Positions 50,108 through 60,258 are shown, counted from the stretch's first letter. The stretch is 64,000 nucleotides of DNA from Pseudomonas sp. Leaf48 (GCF_001421885.1 NZ_LMLH01000001.1:311151-375150), one strand, 5' to 3'. Notes: generated from the letters alone by a model not told the origin. Translations and numbers: made by a program.

Positions 50108-50335
50108 CTCACCCTAGCCCTCTCCCAGTGGGAGAGGGAACTGACCGAGGTGTCTTGCGTTATACATCGACCTGAAAGCTCGAGTTGAACTCAGGTTCTG
50201 AAAGGCATTTGACCAGCTCGCTCCACATTGACCTGAATGCCCGGTCGAACTCAGGTTTTGAAAAGCATGATATCGGCTGCCTCTCCCTCCGGGCGGTCCG
50301 ACGTTTCGGGAGGGCTGGGGTGAGGGCAGCTTTTG
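50108..50335. repeat. Long palindromic repeat, family C, copy 2
   Basis: Outer arms CCCTCACCCTAGCCCTCTCC and an inverse end GGGCTGGGGTGAGGGC enclose two imperfect 44-45-bp direct repeats (50164-50208 and 50225-50268), each beginning ACAT(C/T)GACCTGAA and ending TCTGAAAGGCAT or TTTGAAAAGCAT. The block CCCGAAACGTCGG-type sequence near the right end is shared with copy 3. It fills the 254-bp gap between the convergent mutarotase and hexR genes. Confidence 0.85.
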
Positions 50336-50340
50336 AAACC

Positions 50341-51210
50341 TCAGTTGAACTCATCCCCTACCGGATACCGGCTGGCATTCAAACTCTCCTTGATCTTGCG
50401 CAGATGCGGCTGGAAATCCACTCCACGACGCAAGGTCATACCAGTAGCGAGCACATCGAGCACCGTCAGCTGAATGATCCGCGAGGTCATCGGCATGTAG
50501 ATGTCGGTGTCTTCCGGCAGCGGAATGTTCAGGCTCAGGGTACTGGCCTTGGCCAGTGGTGAATTCTCGGCGGTCAGGCCCAGCACCGACGCGCCGTTTT
50601 CCCGGGCGATGCGCGCCACTTCCACCAGTTCGCGGGTGCGCCCGGTGTAGGAAATGATCACGAACAACTCGCCGGTATGCGCCACCGAGGCAATCATGCG
50701 CTGCATCAACACATCGGCATGGGCGGTGACGGCGAGGTTGAAGCGGAAGAATTTGTGTTGCGCATCCAGCGCCACCGGGGCCGAGGCGCCGAGGCCGAAG
50801 AAGTGGATTTGCCGGGCCTGGATCAGCAGGTCGACGGCGCGGCTGATCAGGTTCGGGTCCAGCGCCTGGCAGGCGCTGTCCAGCGAGGCAATGGCGCTGC
50901 CGAAGATTTTCCGGGTGTAGGCCTCAGGGTTGTCATCGGCTTCCACGGCCCGGCTGACGTACGCCGCGCCGCTGGCCAGGCTCTGGGCCAGTTGCAACTT
51001 GAGCTCGGGATAGCCGCTGACGCCGAACGAACGGCAGAAGCGGTTGACCGTCGGTTCGCTGACTGAAGCTGCCTGGGCGAGGGCGGCAATACTGAACCGG
51101 GTGGCCTGCTGCGGGTTGAGCAGGATCACCTCGGCGACTTTGCGTTCGGCCTTGTTCAGCTCTTCAAGGCGATTCTGGATTTGTTCCAGTAAATTTCGCA
51201 CGCGGTCCAT
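50341..51210 (-). CDS. hexR: HexR, RpiR-family repressor of hexose catabolism
   Basis: Repressor of zwf-pgl-eda, edd-glk and gap, released by 2-keto-3-deoxy-6-phosphogluconate. It is 289 aa: N-terminal HTH_6 domain (about 1-77, [33 protein letters not shown]) and a C-terminal SIS sugar-phosphate domain (about 125-260, with [20 protein letters not shown] and [19 protein letters not shown]). It diverges from zwf, the usual Pseudomonas arrangement. Confidence 0.95.
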   Translation of the reverse strand: MDRVRNLLEQIQNRLEELNKAERKVAEVILLNPQQATRFSIAALAQAASVSEPTVNRFCRSFGVSGYPELKLQLAQSLASGAAYVSRAVEADDNPEAYTRKIFGSAIASLDSACQALDPNLISRAVDLLIQARQIHFFGLGASAPVALDAQHKFFRFNLAVTAHADVLMQRMIASVAHTGELFVIISYTGRTRELVEVARIARENGASVLGLTAENSPLAKASTLSLNIPLPEDTDIYMPMTSRIIQLTVLDVLATGMTLRRGVDFQPHLRKIKESLNASRYPVGDEFN

Positions 51211-51348
51211 ATGAGTTTCCTTGATTCACCGGCGTGGATAAAGCGCGCGGCTAATGCAAAAAGGGCCTTTGGTGAGGCCCGTAACGGTGGCCTATCCTAC
51301 TGTTGGCTCCGACTGACCACCACTCGGAATCTGTATTTTGCGAAAATG

Positions 51349-51365
51349 TTGTGGTTATTACTACA
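51349..51365. promoter_or_regulatory. Candidate HexR operator upstream of zwf
   Basis: TTGTGGTTATTACTACA contains the dyad TGT(G/A)GT-N4-AC(T/C)ACA, close to the gammaproteobacterial HexR pattern, 66 bp upstream of zwf. It does not fit TTGT-N7-ACAA exactly. Confidence 0.45.
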
Positions 51366-51430
51366 TTTTCCCTTGAGTGATGCCTTGAAAAAAGGTATTT
51401 GTAGCTTAACTTGATAAAAGAACAAACATC

Positions 51431-52900
51431 ATGCTCTCGATTACGGTTGAACCGTGTACCTTTGCCTTGTTCGGTGCCCTCGGCGATCTGGCGCTGCGCA
51501 AGCTGTTTCCGGCCCTCTATCAACTTGATGGCGCAGGCCTGTTGCACGAGGACACGCGAATCATCGCCCTGGCCCGTGAGCCAGGCACCGAGCAGGAGCA
51601 CCTGGCGTTCATCGCCAGCGAGCTGCGTCGCTACGTCGGCGCCAAGGACCTGGACGAAGCCGTGGTCGAGCGTTTTCTGGCGCGCCTGAGCTATCTGCAC
51701 GTCGATTTTCTCGAGGCCCGCGACTACGTGGCCCTGGCCGAAGCGGCCGGCAGTGCGCAACGGGTCATCGCTTATTTCGCCACGCCAGCAGCGGTGTACG
51801 GCGCGATCTGCGAAAACCTGGCCAAGGTTGGCCTTTCGGAAAACACCCGGGTGGTCCTGGAAAAACCTATCGGTTCGGACCTGGAATCCTCGCGCAAGGT
51901 CAACGACGCCGTAGCGCAGTTCTTCCCGGAGAACCGCACCTACCGCATCGATCACTACCTGGGCAAGGAAACGGTACAGAACCTGATCGCCCTGCGTTTT
52001 GCCAACAGCCTGTTCGAAACCCAGTGGAACCAGAATTACATTTCCCACGTGGAAATCACCGTGGCGGAAAAGGTCGGCATCGAAGGTCGCTGGGGTTACT
52101 TCGACAAGGCCGGTCAGCTGCGGGACATGATCCAGAATCACCTGCTGCAACTGCTCTGCCTGATCGCCATGGACCCGCCGGCGGACCTGTCCGCCGACAG
52201 TATCCGCGACGAGAAGGTCAAGGTCCTCAAGGCACTGGCACCGATCACCCCGGAAGGCCTGAGCACACAAGTGGTTCGTGGCCAGTACATCGCCGGCTAC
52301 AGCGAAGGCAAGCCAGTGCCGGGTTACCTGGAAGAGCCCAATTCCAACACCCAGAGCGACACCGAAACCTTCGTCGCCCTGCGGGCCGATATCCGCAACT
52401 GGCGTTGGGCCGGCGTGCCGTTTTACCTGCGTACCGGCAAGCGCATGCCGCAGAAGCTGTCGCAGATCGTCATTCACTTCAAGGAACCGTCGCACTACAT
52501 CTTCGCCCCCGAACAGCGCCTGCAGATCAGCAACAAACTGATCATTCGCCTGCAACCGGACGAAGGCATTTCCTTGCGCGTGATGACTAAAGACCAAGGC
52601 CTGGACAAGGGCATGCAGCTGCGCAGCGGTCCGTTGCAGCTGAATTTTTCCGACACCTGGCGCAGCGCACGGATTCCCGATGCCTACGAGCGGTTGTTGC
52701 TGGAAGTGATGCGTGGCAATCAGAACCTGTTTGTCCGTAAAGATGAAATCGAAGCCGCGTGGAAGTGGTGCGACCAGTTGATCGCCGGGTGGAAAAAATC
52801 CGGTGATGCGCCCAAGCCGTACGCGGCCGGGTCCTGGGGGCCAATGAGCTCCATTGCTCTGATCACGCGGGACGGGAGGTCGTGGTATGGCGATATCTGA
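51431..52900 (+). CDS. zwf: Glucose-6-phosphate 1-dehydrogenase
   Basis: Oxidises glucose 6-phosphate to 6-phosphogluconolactone, yielding NAD(P)H. It is 489 aa. Dinucleotide loop [20 protein letters not shown] and the active-site signature [13 protein letters not shown] are intact. Its last 14 bp overlap pgl, so zwf-pgl-eda form an operon. HexR control is expected from the divergent hexR and candidate operator. Confidence 0.96.
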   Translation: MLSITVEPCTFALFGALGDLALRKLFPALYQLDGAGLLHEDTRIIALAREPGTEQEHLAFIASELRRYVGAKDLDEAVVERFLARLSYLHVDFLEARDYVALAEAAGSAQRVIAYFATPAAVYGAICENLAKVGLSENTRVVLEKPIGSDLESSRKVNDAVAQFFPENRTYRIDHYLGKETVQNLIALRFANSLFETQWNQNYISHVEITVAEKVGIEGRWGYFDKAGQLRDMIQNHLLQLLCLIAMDPPADLSADSIRDEKVKVLKALAPITPEGLSTQVVRGQYIAGYSEGKPVPGYLEEPNSNTQSDTETFVALRADIRNWRWAGVPFYLRTGKRMPQKLSQIVIHFKEPSHYIFAPEQRLQISNKLIIRLQPDEGISLRVMTKDQGLDKGMQLRSGPLQLNFSDTWRSARIPDAYERLLLEVMRGNQNLFVRKDEIEAAWKWCDQLIAGWKKSGDAPKPYAAGSWGPMSSIALITRDGRSWYGDI

Positions 52901-53600
52901 TTTGCAACTGCCGCAGGGTGTCAGTGCCCACGGCTACAAAAGCCCACAGCTGCTGGCCGAAGGCCTGGCACTTAACGTGGCTCGACAACTGAGCGAGGCG
53001 ATCGACGCCAAGGGGACTGCAACCCTGGTGGTGTCCGGTGGACGCAGCCCGGTGGCGTTTTTCCAGCACCTGGCCAAGCAGGCGCTGGACTGGTCGAACG
53101 TGGTGATCAGCCTGGCGGACGAGCGCTGGGTACCGGTCGAGCACGCCGACAGTAACGCTGGCCTGATCAAGCGTTACCTGCTGCAGGGACCGGCGGCTAA
53201 GGCCCGGTTTCTGAGCCTGTACAGCGCCAGCGCCAACCTTGAACAGGCGGCCGAGCAGGCCGACCGTTTGCTCTCTGAGTTGCCGGTTATCGACGTGCTG
53301 GTGCTGGGCATGGGCGATGACGGGCACACCGCGTCGCTGTTTCCCGACAGCCCGAATCTTGTTGAGGCTTTGAAAGAAGACGGCGTGCGTCGCTGCTGGC
53401 CAATGCTGGCGCCGACCGTGCCGCATCAGCGCCTGACCATGAGCCGTGCGCTGCTGACATCGGCCAGGCACAAGATTCTGTCGATTAGCGGGCAGTCCAA
53501 ACTGTCCACCCTCAATACCGCACTGGCCGGTGACGATGTCGCCGCAATGCCGATTCGCGCGTTTCTGCAACCTACGTTAGAGATTTACTGGTGCCCATGA
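52887..53600 (+). CDS. pgl: 6-phosphogluconolactonase
   Basis: Hydrolyses 6-phosphogluconolactone to 6-phosphogluconate. It is 237 aa of the DevB/Pgl type. [42 protein letters not shown] and [17 protein letters not shown] are the family blocks; the last carries the active-site His. It overlaps zwf, and eda follows 17 bp after its stop. Confidence 0.95.
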   Translation: MAISDLQLPQGVSAHGYKSPQLLAEGLALNVARQLSEAIDAKGTATLVVSGGRSPVAFFQHLAKQALDWSNVVISLADERWVPVEHADSNAGLIKRYLLQGPAAKARFLSLYSASANLEQAAEQADRLLSELPVIDVLVLGMGDDGHTASLFPDSPNLVEALKEDGVRRCWPMLAPTVPHQRLTMSRALLTSARHKILSISGQSKLSTLNTALAGDDVAAMPIRAFLQPTLEIYWCP

Positions 53601-53617
53601 GCCAAGGAACAGCCGCT

Positions 53618-54283
53618 ATGACAATCCCATCCCCGACCGTTTCCATGGCGGATAAAGTTGCCCTGATCGACAGCCTCTGCGCCAAGGCGCGGATCCTGCC
53701 GGTGATTACCATCGCTCGCGAGCAGGACGTTCTGCCGCTGGCCGATGCCTTGGCGGCCGGCGGCCTGACCGCCCTGGAAGTGACCCTGCGTTCGCAGTTC
53801 GGCCTCAAGGCCATCCAGATTCTGCGCGAGCAGCGTCCGGAACTGGTGACCGGTGCCGGCACCGTGCTCGATCGCCAGATGCTGGCTGCAGCCGAAGCGG
53901 CTGGCTCGCAATTCATCGTCACCCCGGGCATTACCCGCGATCTGCTGGAAGCCAGCGTCGCCAGCCCGATCCCGCTGTTGCCTGGCATCAGCAACGCATC
54001 GGGCATCATGGAAGGCTACGGTCTGGGTTATCGCCGCTTCAAGCTGTTCCCGGCTGAAGTCAGTGGCGGTGTAGCGGCCATCAAGGCCCTGGGCGGACCG
54101 TTTGGCGAAGTGAAATTCTGCCCGACCGGTGGTGTGGGGCCTGGCAATATCAAGAGCTACATGTCGTTGAAAAACGTCATGTGCGTGGGCGGTAGCTGGA
54201 TGCTTGATCCGGAGTGGATCAGGAACGGCGACTGGGCCCGCATTCAGGAATGCACCGCCGAGGCCTTGGCGCTGCTGGACTGA
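53618..54283 (+). CDS. eda: 2-keto-3-deoxy-6-phosphogluconate aldolase
   Basis: Cleaves KDPG to pyruvate and glyceraldehyde 3-phosphate. It is 221 aa from ATG 53618 (MTIPSPTVSMADKVALIDSLC), which has an AAGGAA Shine-Dalgarno. Upstream in-frame ATGs at 53591 and 53597 overlap pgl and are less likely. Schiff-base lysine lies in YRRFKLFPAEVSGG, with PVITIAREQD and TGAGTVLD nearby. Last gene of zwf-pgl-eda, followed by a strong terminator. Confidence 0.96.
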   Translation: MTIPSPTVSMADKVALIDSLCAKARILPVITIAREQDVLPLADALAAGGLTALEVTLRSQFGLKAIQILREQRPELVTGAGTVLDRQMLAAAEAAGSQFIVTPGITRDLLEASVASPIPLLPGISNASGIMEGYGLGYRRFKLFPAEVSGGVAAIKALGGPFGEVKFCPTGGVGPGNIKSYMSLKNVMCVGGSWMLDPEWIRNGDWARIQECTAEALALLD

Positions 54284-54323
54284 GTGCTTCACCCGACACT
54301 TCGTTGTGTGTACTACGGCTTTA

Positions 54324-54354
54324 CGGTGCGCTTGGTCGGCGCACCGTTTTTTTT
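54324..54354 (+). terminator. Terminator of zwf-pgl-eda
   Basis: CGGTGCGC, 7-nt loop, GCGCACCG, then T8, 40 bp past the eda stop. Confidence 0.92.
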
Positions 54355-54401
54355 GCCCGTAAATAACCTGCAGGAAATTTTATTTCGCCTGACCCGCCGC
54401 C

Positions 54402-54473
54402 ATCGCGGGCAAGCCCGCTCCCACAGGTTTGTAATGCTAGCCGCGATCATTGTAGGAGCGAGCATGCTCGCGA
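54402..54473. repeat. Mixed REP units
   Basis: A right-hand unit (ATCGCGGGCAAGCCCGCTCC...ACA) is followed by a left-hand TGTAGGAGCGAGCATGCTCG unit. The 54284-54572 gap otherwise holds the eda terminator and degenerate REP-like sequence, and no gene. Confidence 0.8.
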
Positions 54474-54572
54474 AAAAATCAAGGGCGCTGCTGCGCATCT
54501 GGTTTACGCGTCACCGTTCACAACCATCGTCGGAACGCCACCCGGAGCCGGCTCGCTCTTGCAGTGGGGGGA

Positions 54573-55754
54573 TCAGCGTAGTTCTTTGAGTGCCGTGACC
54601 AACTGCGTCATGTGCTCGGCAGTGGTGGTCAGTCCTGGGGTAATGCGGATGCACGGCCCGCACGCCGCGCCACTGCGCACCACGGTGAACAGGTTGTAAT
54701 CACTGAGCATCCGTTCGACCATCACCTGTTGATCGGCCTGTGCGGTAAAACGCATTGAGGTAATGCCGCAATACAACCGTGGATCAGCCGGCGTCAGCAC
54801 CTCGATACCCGGCAGCTCGCGCACTTCGCGCACCCACAGATTGCGCAAGTACTTGAGGCGCGCGCCCTTGGCAGCCGCGCCACCCATGGCGTGATGCTCT
54901 TCGAGCACCAGCGGCAACGTCAGCAACGCTGGAATGTTGGGTGTGCTGTACGGGGTACGGGCGCGGATGTCGGTGGCCGGGAAATGCATTTCGCCCATGT
55001 CCGGGTCGATATCCGCCAGGCGCTCGGGAGCGATATAGAGAAAGCCCAGGGTCAGCGGCGCGCCGATCCATTTGTGCAGGTTGTAGGCGGCGAACGCGAT
55101 GCCCAGTTCCTCGAAATCGAATTCGAACTGGCCCAGCGCATGGGCGCCGTCGAGGATCACATCGATACCTTGTTCTTTCGCGGCGCCGGCAATGGCCTGC
55201 ACCGGCATCACCAGGCCGGTGCGGTGGGTGACGTGGGTCAGCGCCATTAACTTGAGGCGTGGATAACGGGCGAATGTTTCCCGGTAAGTGGTGAGGAGGG
55301 TGTCGAAACTGGCAGGGTGCTGGTGTTCGATCTCGATCACCTCGACACCGCGATGTTTCGCCAGCCAGCGCATGGCGCTCTTGACCGTGTCGTATTCCAG
55401 ATCGCAAATCAGCACCTGGTCGCCCGGTTGCAGTCGATTGTAGTTGCGGATCAGCGCCTGCAGGCCGTCCGAGGCGTTGCGGGTCAGGGCGACGGCCTCG
55501 CCGGGCATACCGATCAAGTTGGCCACCAACGCCTGTATTCTCAGACTATCGCCCTGTTCGAATCGCTGACGAACATGCACCGAATTACCTCGGTTGATCA
55601 GCTCGATGTTGTGCAGATATTCCTCGACCACCGTGCGCGACATGCGCCCGAAGTAACCGTTCTCCAGGTTGATCGGGCCGCGTTCGACATCGTAGCGGTC
55701 GGCAAAGGTCCGCCAGAAGGCTTCATCACGGGCACGGCGGGTGTTATCAGGCAT
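54573..55754 (-). CDS. Aminotransferase class V-fold PLP protein
   Basis: PLP-dependent protein of 393 aa resembling cysteine desulfurase/isopenicillin-N epimerase-like enzymes. The PLP lysine is in AAYNLHKWIGAPLTLGFLYI, with ILDGAHALGQFEFDF (Asp for the pyridine nitrogen) upstream and TRNASDGLQALI near the N-terminus. The pattern fits the epimerase-like branch better than SufS/IscS, as no reactive Cys loop is obvious. Substrate unknown. The next gene, DUF3820, lies 33 bp upstream on the same strand and may be cotranscribed. Confidence 0.82.
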   Translation of the reverse strand: MPDNTRRARDEAFWRTFADRYDVERGPINLENGYFGRMSRTVVEEYLHNIELINRGNSVHVRQRFEQGDSLRIQALVANLIGMPGEAVALTRNASDGLQALIRNYNRLQPGDQVLICDLEYDTVKSAMRWLAKHRGVEVIEIEHQHPASFDTLLTTYRETFARYPRLKLMALTHVTHRTGLVMPVQAIAGAAKEQGIDVILDGAHALGQFEFDFEELGIAFAAYNLHKWIGAPLTLGFLYIAPERLADIDPDMGEMHFPATDIRARTPYSTPNIPALLTLPLVLEEHHAMGGAAAKGARLKYLRNLWVREVRELPGIEVLTPADPRLYCGITSMRFTAQADQQVMVERMLSDYNLFTVVRSGAACGPCIRITPGLTTTAEHMTQLVTALKELR

Positions 55755-55787
55755 GGGGCTACTCGATGAGGGGGGCGGGGCAGTGCA

Positions 55788-56024
55788 TCAGTGGCGCGGG
55801 GCAGGCTTGCCATGTTTGGCGCGCAGCGGTTCCAGCAAGTCCGACAAGCCGTTGTGATCTATTTCTTGCATCAAGGCCAGCAGGCCTCCCAATTCTCCAT
55901 GGGGAAAACCCTCACGGGCGAACCAGTTCAGGTAGGGGCCAGGCAGGTCTGCGATGATTCGACCCTTGTATTTGCCGAAGGGCATTTGCCGGGTTATCAG
56001 CAGTTCGAGTTTTTCAGGGTTCAT
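55788..56024 (-). CDS. DUF3820 family protein
   Basis: A 78-aa soluble protein (MNPEKLELLITRQMPFGKYKGRIIADLPGPYLNWFAREGFP). The MPFGKYKG motif is the DUF3820 signature; the same motif occurs near nucleic-acid exonuclease domains in other proteins. Function unknown. It precedes the aminotransferase-like gene on the same strand. Confidence 0.8.
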   Translation of the reverse strand: MNPEKLELLITRQMPFGKYKGRIIADLPGPYLNWFAREGFPHGELGGLLALMQEIDHNGLSDLLEPLRAKHGKPAPRH

Positions 56025-56227
56025 CGCGTGGTCATCTTGATTCGGTCAGTCTGGAAAATACAGGCATTCTGCATGCAGGCCAATTGACAGTTCATGCAAA
56101 AAAAACGGATACAGAATTTTCATTGAAGCATAACTTGTTGATAAATAAGTAATATATAAAAGAATCCAAGCTGGCATGCAGGGTGCACTACTCATTGCAT
56201 CTTTCATCAACCGCAAGGAATTGAAAA

Positions 56228-56695
56228 ATGACCGACATGAATAAAGAAGCCATCTCTGTACTCAACGACCTGATTGAAACCAGCAAGGACGGTCAGGAAG
56301 GGTTCAAGACTTGCGCCGAAGACATCAAGCAGCCTGATCTCAAAAGCCTGTTTGTTCAACGTTCCGCCGATTGCGCCACCGCAGCAAGCGAGTTGCAAGC
56401 GGCCGTGCGTTCGATGGGCGGTGATCCGGAAACTTCCACCAGCGTCAGTGGCGACTTGCACCGTCGCTGGGTCGACGTGAAGGCGATGTTTACCGGCAAG
56501 GATGAAGAAGCCGTGTTGAACGAAGCCGAACGCGGCGAAGACCACGCGCTGAAGGCATATCGCGACGCCATGGAAAAAATCAACAAGCACAACCTGGTAG
56601 GTATTCGTGACCTGGTTGAACGTCAGTATCACGGCGTGCAGCGCAATCACGACCAGGTGAAAGCCCTGCGTAACCAGGCTCGTGCACGCTCGTAA
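56228..56695 (+). CDS. PA2169-type four-helix-bundle protein (DUF2383)
   Basis: A 155-aa all-helical ferritin-like protein (ISVLNDLIETSKDGQEGFKTCAEDIKQPDLKSLF...). The repeated Glu/His/Asp pattern in LNEAERGEDHALKAYRDAM suggests a ferritin-like fold, but a metal site cannot be confirmed. Related genes are stress- or anaerobically induced in Pseudomonas. An AAGGAA Shine-Dalgarno precedes the ATG. The AT-rich 200 bp upstream probably hold its promoter. A strong terminator follows. Confidence 0.85.
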   Translation: MTDMNKEAISVLNDLIETSKDGQEGFKTCAEDIKQPDLKSLFVQRSADCATAASELQAAVRSMGGDPETSTSVSGDLHRRWVDVKAMFTGKDEEAVLNEAERGEDHALKAYRDAMEKINKHNLVGIRDLVERQYHGVQRNHDQVKALRNQARARS

Positions 56696-56710
56696 GCGTT
56701 CACCGCTTGT

Positions 56711-56742
56711 AAAAAAAACGCCAGCTAGCCTGGCGTTTTTTA
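56711..56742 (+). terminator. Terminator after the DUF2383 gene
   Basis: AACGCCAG, CTAGC loop, CTGGCGTT, flanked by A and T tracts; usable from both strands. Confidence 0.9.
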
Positions 56743-56770
56743 TTGGGTGGGCAGCCAATGCGACGGCAAC

Positions 56771-56792
56771 TGTGGCGAGGGGGCTTGCCCCT
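56771..56792. repeat. Single REP unit, GTGGCGAGGGGGCTTGCCCC type
   Basis: TGTGGCGAGGGGGCTTGCCC without a nearby intact inverted partner. The same unit flanks the interior of the MITE at 62338-62536. Confidence 0.75.
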
Positions 56793-56828
56793 TATCCACA
56801 GAGCCCCCTGGCAACGCCCATCCACTGG

Positions 56829-57299
56829 TCAACCAATACTGATTGCCGGCAGCGTCGTCAGCGTCACGCTCTGCTGTTTGCGCGGGGCGAGGATTTCCGC
56901 CTCGCCGTCCACCACCAGCTCATCGCGTTGGTTGAACACGCGGGTGGCGATGCGTACTCGAAACTTCGGCAGTTTTTCGAGGATTTCCAGGCGTACGGTC
57001 AGGGTGTCGCCAATTTTCACCGGCTTCTGAAAACTCATGGTCTGGCCGATGTAAATGGTGCCTGGCCCAGGCAGTTCGCAGGCTACCGCAGCACTGATCA
57101 GCGCACCGCTGAACATGCCGTGGGCGATGCGCTCCTTGAACATGGTGCCAGCGGCATACTCGGCATCCAGATGTACCGGGTTGTGGTCGCCGGACATCGC
57201 TGCGAACAATTGAATGTCGCGCTCTTCAACGGTCTTGCTGAAGCTGGCGGTCTGGCCCACTTCGAGGGCTTCGTAGGGGGTGTTGGTAACCTGGGTCAT
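56829..57299 (-). CDS. MaoC-like (R)-specific enoyl-CoA hydratase family protein
   Basis: Hotdog-fold hydratase of 156 aa from ATG 57299 (MTQVTNTPYEALEVGQTASFSKTV); a TTG three codons earlier is less likely. The hydratase-2 motif GDHNPVHLDAEYAAGTMFKERIAHGMFSG carries the catalytic Asp and His. Such enzymes hydrate trans-2-enoyl-CoA to (R)-3-hydroxyacyl-CoA (PhaJ type). The nearby acyl-CoA ligases suggest fatty acid metabolism. It lies 41 bp downstream of the hydrolase gene, on the same strand. Confidence 0.88.
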   Translation of the reverse strand: MTQVTNTPYEALEVGQTASFSKTVEERDIQLFAAMSGDHNPVHLDAEYAAGTMFKERIAHGMFSGALISAAVACELPGPGTIYIGQTMSFQKPVKIGDTLTVRLEILEKLPKFRVRIATRVFNQRDELVVDGEAEILAPRKQQSVTLTTLPAISIG

Positions 57300-57340
57300 C
57301 TGTCTCAATTCCTGTGACGAACAAAAAAATCCACAAAAAA

Positions 57341-58285
57341 CTATTCGCAGCGGTGTGGTCGCGGCGTACTCAAGGCCTGCTCGATCCAGTTCAGCACATC
57401 GGCGACGATCTCATCGCGGTTGGTTTCGTTGAACAGTTCGTGGCGTGCCTGGGGGTAAATGGTCAACTGCAGGTGCTGGCTGCCGGCTGCACGCAATGCA
57501 TTGGCCAGATCAGTCAGACGTTTGCCATCGCTCACCGGATCACATTCGCCGCCGATCACCAGCAACGGCAGCCCCGGATCGATCTGCGCGAGATTGGACG
57601 CTTTGCTGATTTGCTGCAACCCACCGAGCAAATCTATCCACAGCTGATTGGTGCAGCGAAAGCCGCAGAGCGGATCGTTGGCGTACAGGTCGACTTCTGC
57701 CGGATCGCGGCTGAGCCAGTCGAACGCGGTGCGAGCAGGTTTGAATTTTTTGTTGAACGAGCCGAATGACAGCCATTCGATCAATGCGCTGCGCCCCTTT
57801 GGCCCCTGGCGCAGGCGTTCTAAACGGGCGATTTGCCGCGCCGCGCGATACAGCGCCACGGGCTGGAAATTCGAGCCACTGAGAATCGCCCCATGCAGGC
57901 TGGCGCTGTGGTGCAACAGGTAGGCTTGAGCAATGTAGCTGCCCATGCTGTGTCCCAGCAGCACGATCGGCACACCGCGATGTTGTTGGCCCAGGTGCTG
58001 GTTGAGGCTCGCCAGGTCGCTGACCACCTTGCACCAGCCATCATCGTCGGCGAAATGCCCCAGCGTTCCCGTTTCGGCAGTTTTGCCATGTCCGCGCAGG
58101 TCCGGCGCGCATACGCCATAGCCGTGTGCGCAGAGTTTTTCCGCCAGTCGCCTATAGCGACCACTGTGCTCGGCCATGCCGTGGGCCAGCAGAATCACTG
58201 CCTTGAGACCGCCTTCGGGCAGCCACTGGTTGACGTACAGACGGCAGTGGTCACTGATGGTCAGCCAGAAAGTGTCGTGGATCAT
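57341..58285 (-). CDS. Alpha/beta hydrolase, monoacylglycerol lipase-like
   Basis: Serine hydrolase of 314 aa from ATG 58285 (MIHDTFWLTISDHCRLYVNQW). Nucleophile elbow GHSMGS, oxyanion segment HGMAEHSGRY, and catalytic Asp and His in LLVIGGECDPVSD and ARHELFNE fit the lysophospholipase/monoacylglycerol lipase family (hydrolase_4). No signal peptide, so cytoplasmic. Probably cotranscribed with the MaoC gene and divergent from fadD2, pointing to acyl-ester breakdown. Confidence 0.87.
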   Translation of the reverse strand: MIHDTFWLTISDHCRLYVNQWLPEGGLKAVILLAHGMAEHSGRYRRLAEKLCAHGYGVCAPDLRGHGKTAETGTLGHFADDDGWCKVVSDLASLNQHLGQQHRGVPIVLLGHSMGSYIAQAYLLHHSASLHGAILSGSNFQPVALYRAARQIARLERLRQGPKGRSALIEWLSFGSFNKKFKPARTAFDWLSRDPAEVDLYANDPLCGFRCTNQLWIDLLGGLQQISKASNLAQIDPGLPLLVIGGECDPVSDGKRLTDLANALRAAGSQHLQLTIYPQARHELFNETNRDEIVADVLNWIEQALSTPRPHRCE

Positions 58286-58543
58286 CGCGATTCCTTTGCA
58301 TGGGCTGCGACTGGGAAACAGCCTGGTTGCTTTATATAGCCCATCCTTCACGGGGCGTCTGATCAGGCTACCCCACGGCGGGAAGATTCACACGATCAAT
58401 GACGACTGTGGGCATATTTGCCTGAATCGTCATAACTGCTAGTGTCCGTGGAGCTCCGCTTTTCGCTTTCTGCTTTTTGAGGGATCACAGAGAAATGACA
58501 GAAAAGCGGCCCCGGATAGATTCAGGTAAAGAGGACAAGAACA

Positions 58544-60232
58544 ATGCAACCTGATTTCTGGAATGACAAACGCCCGGCCGGCGTGCCCCTGGACATTGAC
58601 CTGGGCGCCTACAAGTCGGTGATCGAGGTGTTCGAGCGTTCCTGCAAAAAGTTTGCTGACCGCCCTGCGTTCAGCAACATGGGCGTCACCCTGACTTACG
58701 CCGAACTGGAACGCTACAGCGCCGCCTTCGCCGGTTACCTGCAAGCCCATACCGACCTGGTGCCGGGCGATCGCATTGCGGTACAGATGCCTAACGTCCT
58801 GCATTATCCGATCGCGGTGTTCGGCGCCTTGCGTGCCGGGCTGGTCGTGGTCAACACCAACCCGTTGTACACCCCACGGGAAATGCGTCATCAGTTCAAG
58901 GACTCCGGGGCCCGGGCGCTGGTGTACCTGAACATGTTCGGGCAGAAAGTCCAGGAGGTGCTGCCCGACACCGATATCCAGTACCTGATCGAAGCGAAAA
59001 TGGGTGACCTGATGCCCGCTGCCAAGGGTTGGCTGGTCAACACCCTGGTCAGCAAAGTGAAGAAAATGGTCCCGGAGTATTCCTTGCCCCAGGCCATTTC
59101 CTTCAAAAGCGCGCTGCGCTCGGGCCGAGGCCTGGGCATCAAGCCGCTGAAAGTCAGCCTCGACGACATCGCCGTACTGCAATACACCGGCGGCACCACC
59201 GGCCTGGCCAAGGGAGCGATGCTCACCCACGGCAACCTGGTGGCCAACATGCAGCAGGTGCGGGCGTGCCTGGAGCAGTTCGGCCCGGACGGCCAGCCGC
59301 TGTTGCGCGAAGGGCAGGAGGTGATGATCGCGCCGCTGCCGCTGTACCACATCTATGCGTTCACGGCCAATTGCATGTGCATGATGGTGTCGGGCAATCA
59401 CAACGTGCTGATCACCAATCCGCGGGACATTGGTGGCTTCATCAAGGAACTGAAAAACTGGCGGTTCTCGGCGCTGTTGGGGCTCAACACGCTGTTCGTC
59501 GCGCTGATGGAGCATCCGGATTTCAAGACCCTGGACTTCTCCACGCTCAAACTCACCAACTCCGGTGGCACTGCGCTGGTCAAGGCGACGGCTGAGCGCT
59601 GGGAGCAGTTGACCGGTTGCCGCATCACCGAAGGCTACGGCCTGACCGAAACGTCGCCGGTGGCCTGCACCAACCCCTACGGTGGTCAATCGCGGCTCGG
59701 CACGGTCGGCCTGCCGGTACCGGGCACCACGCTGAAAGTCATCAATGATGAGGGCGTCGAGCAAGCTTTGGGTGAGCGCGGCGAGTTGTGCATCAAGGGC
59801 CCGCAAATCATGAAGGGCTATTGGCACAAACCCGAAGCCACCGCCGAGGTGCTGGATGCCGAGGGCTGGTTCAAGTCCGGTGACATTGCGGTGATCGACC
59901 CGGACGGTTTCGTGCGCATCGTCGATCGCAAGAAGGACATGATCATCGTCTCGGGTTTCAACGTGTACCCGAACGAGATCGAGGATGTGGTCATGGCGCA
60001 TCCCAATGTCGCCAACTGTGCGGTCATCGGCGTGCCCGACGAGCGCTCGGGGGAGGCGGTGAAGCTGTTCGTGGTCGCCCGTGAGGCCGGGGTCAGCCTT
60101 GAGGAGCTGAAGGCTTACTGCCAGGAAAACTTCACGGCGTATAAAGTCCCCAAGCACATCGTATTGCGCGAGTCGCTGCCGATGACGCCGGTGGGCAAGA
60201 TTCTGCGGCGGGAGTTGCGTGATATCGCCTGA
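58544..60232 (+). CDS. fadD2: Long-chain fatty acid-CoA ligase FadD2
   Basis: Activates fatty acids to acyl-CoA through an acyl-adenylate. It is 562 aa. AMP-binding motif YTGGTTGLAKGAMLTHGNL, EGYGLTETSPVACTNP and the FadD signature RIVDRKKDMIIVSGFNVYPNEIEDV are intact; the C-terminal lysine is in PVGKILRRELRD. First of a tandem pair. In P. aeruginosa the adjacent fadD2 and fadD1 have overlapping chain-length preference. Own promoter likely in the 258-bp gap shared with the divergent hydrolase gene. Confidence 0.93.
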   Translation: MQPDFWNDKRPAGVPLDIDLGAYKSVIEVFERSCKKFADRPAFSNMGVTLTYAELERYSAAFAGYLQAHTDLVPGDRIAVQMPNVLHYPIAVFGALRAGLVVVNTNPLYTPREMRHQFKDSGARALVYLNMFGQKVQEVLPDTDIQYLIEAKMGDLMPAAKGWLVNTLVSKVKKMVPEYSLPQAISFKSALRSGRGLGIKPLKVSLDDIAVLQYTGGTTGLAKGAMLTHGNLVANMQQVRACLEQFGPDGQPLLREGQEVMIAPLPLYHIYAFTANCMCMMVSGNHNVLITNPRDIGGFIKELKNWRFSALLGLNTLFVALMEHPDFKTLDFSTLKLTNSGGTALVKATAERWEQLTGCRITEGYGLTETSPVACTNPYGGQSRLGTVGLPVPGTTLKVINDEGVEQALGERGELCIKGPQIMKGYWHKPEATAEVLDAEGWFKSGDIAVIDPDGFVRIVDRKKDMIIVSGFNVYPNEIEDVVMAHPNVANCAVIGVPDERSGEAVKLFVVAREAGVSLEELKAYCQENFTAYKVPKHIVLRESLPMTPVGKILRRELRDIA

Positions 60233-60258
60233 TCGGTGAATGGCCGCGCTTTGCGCGG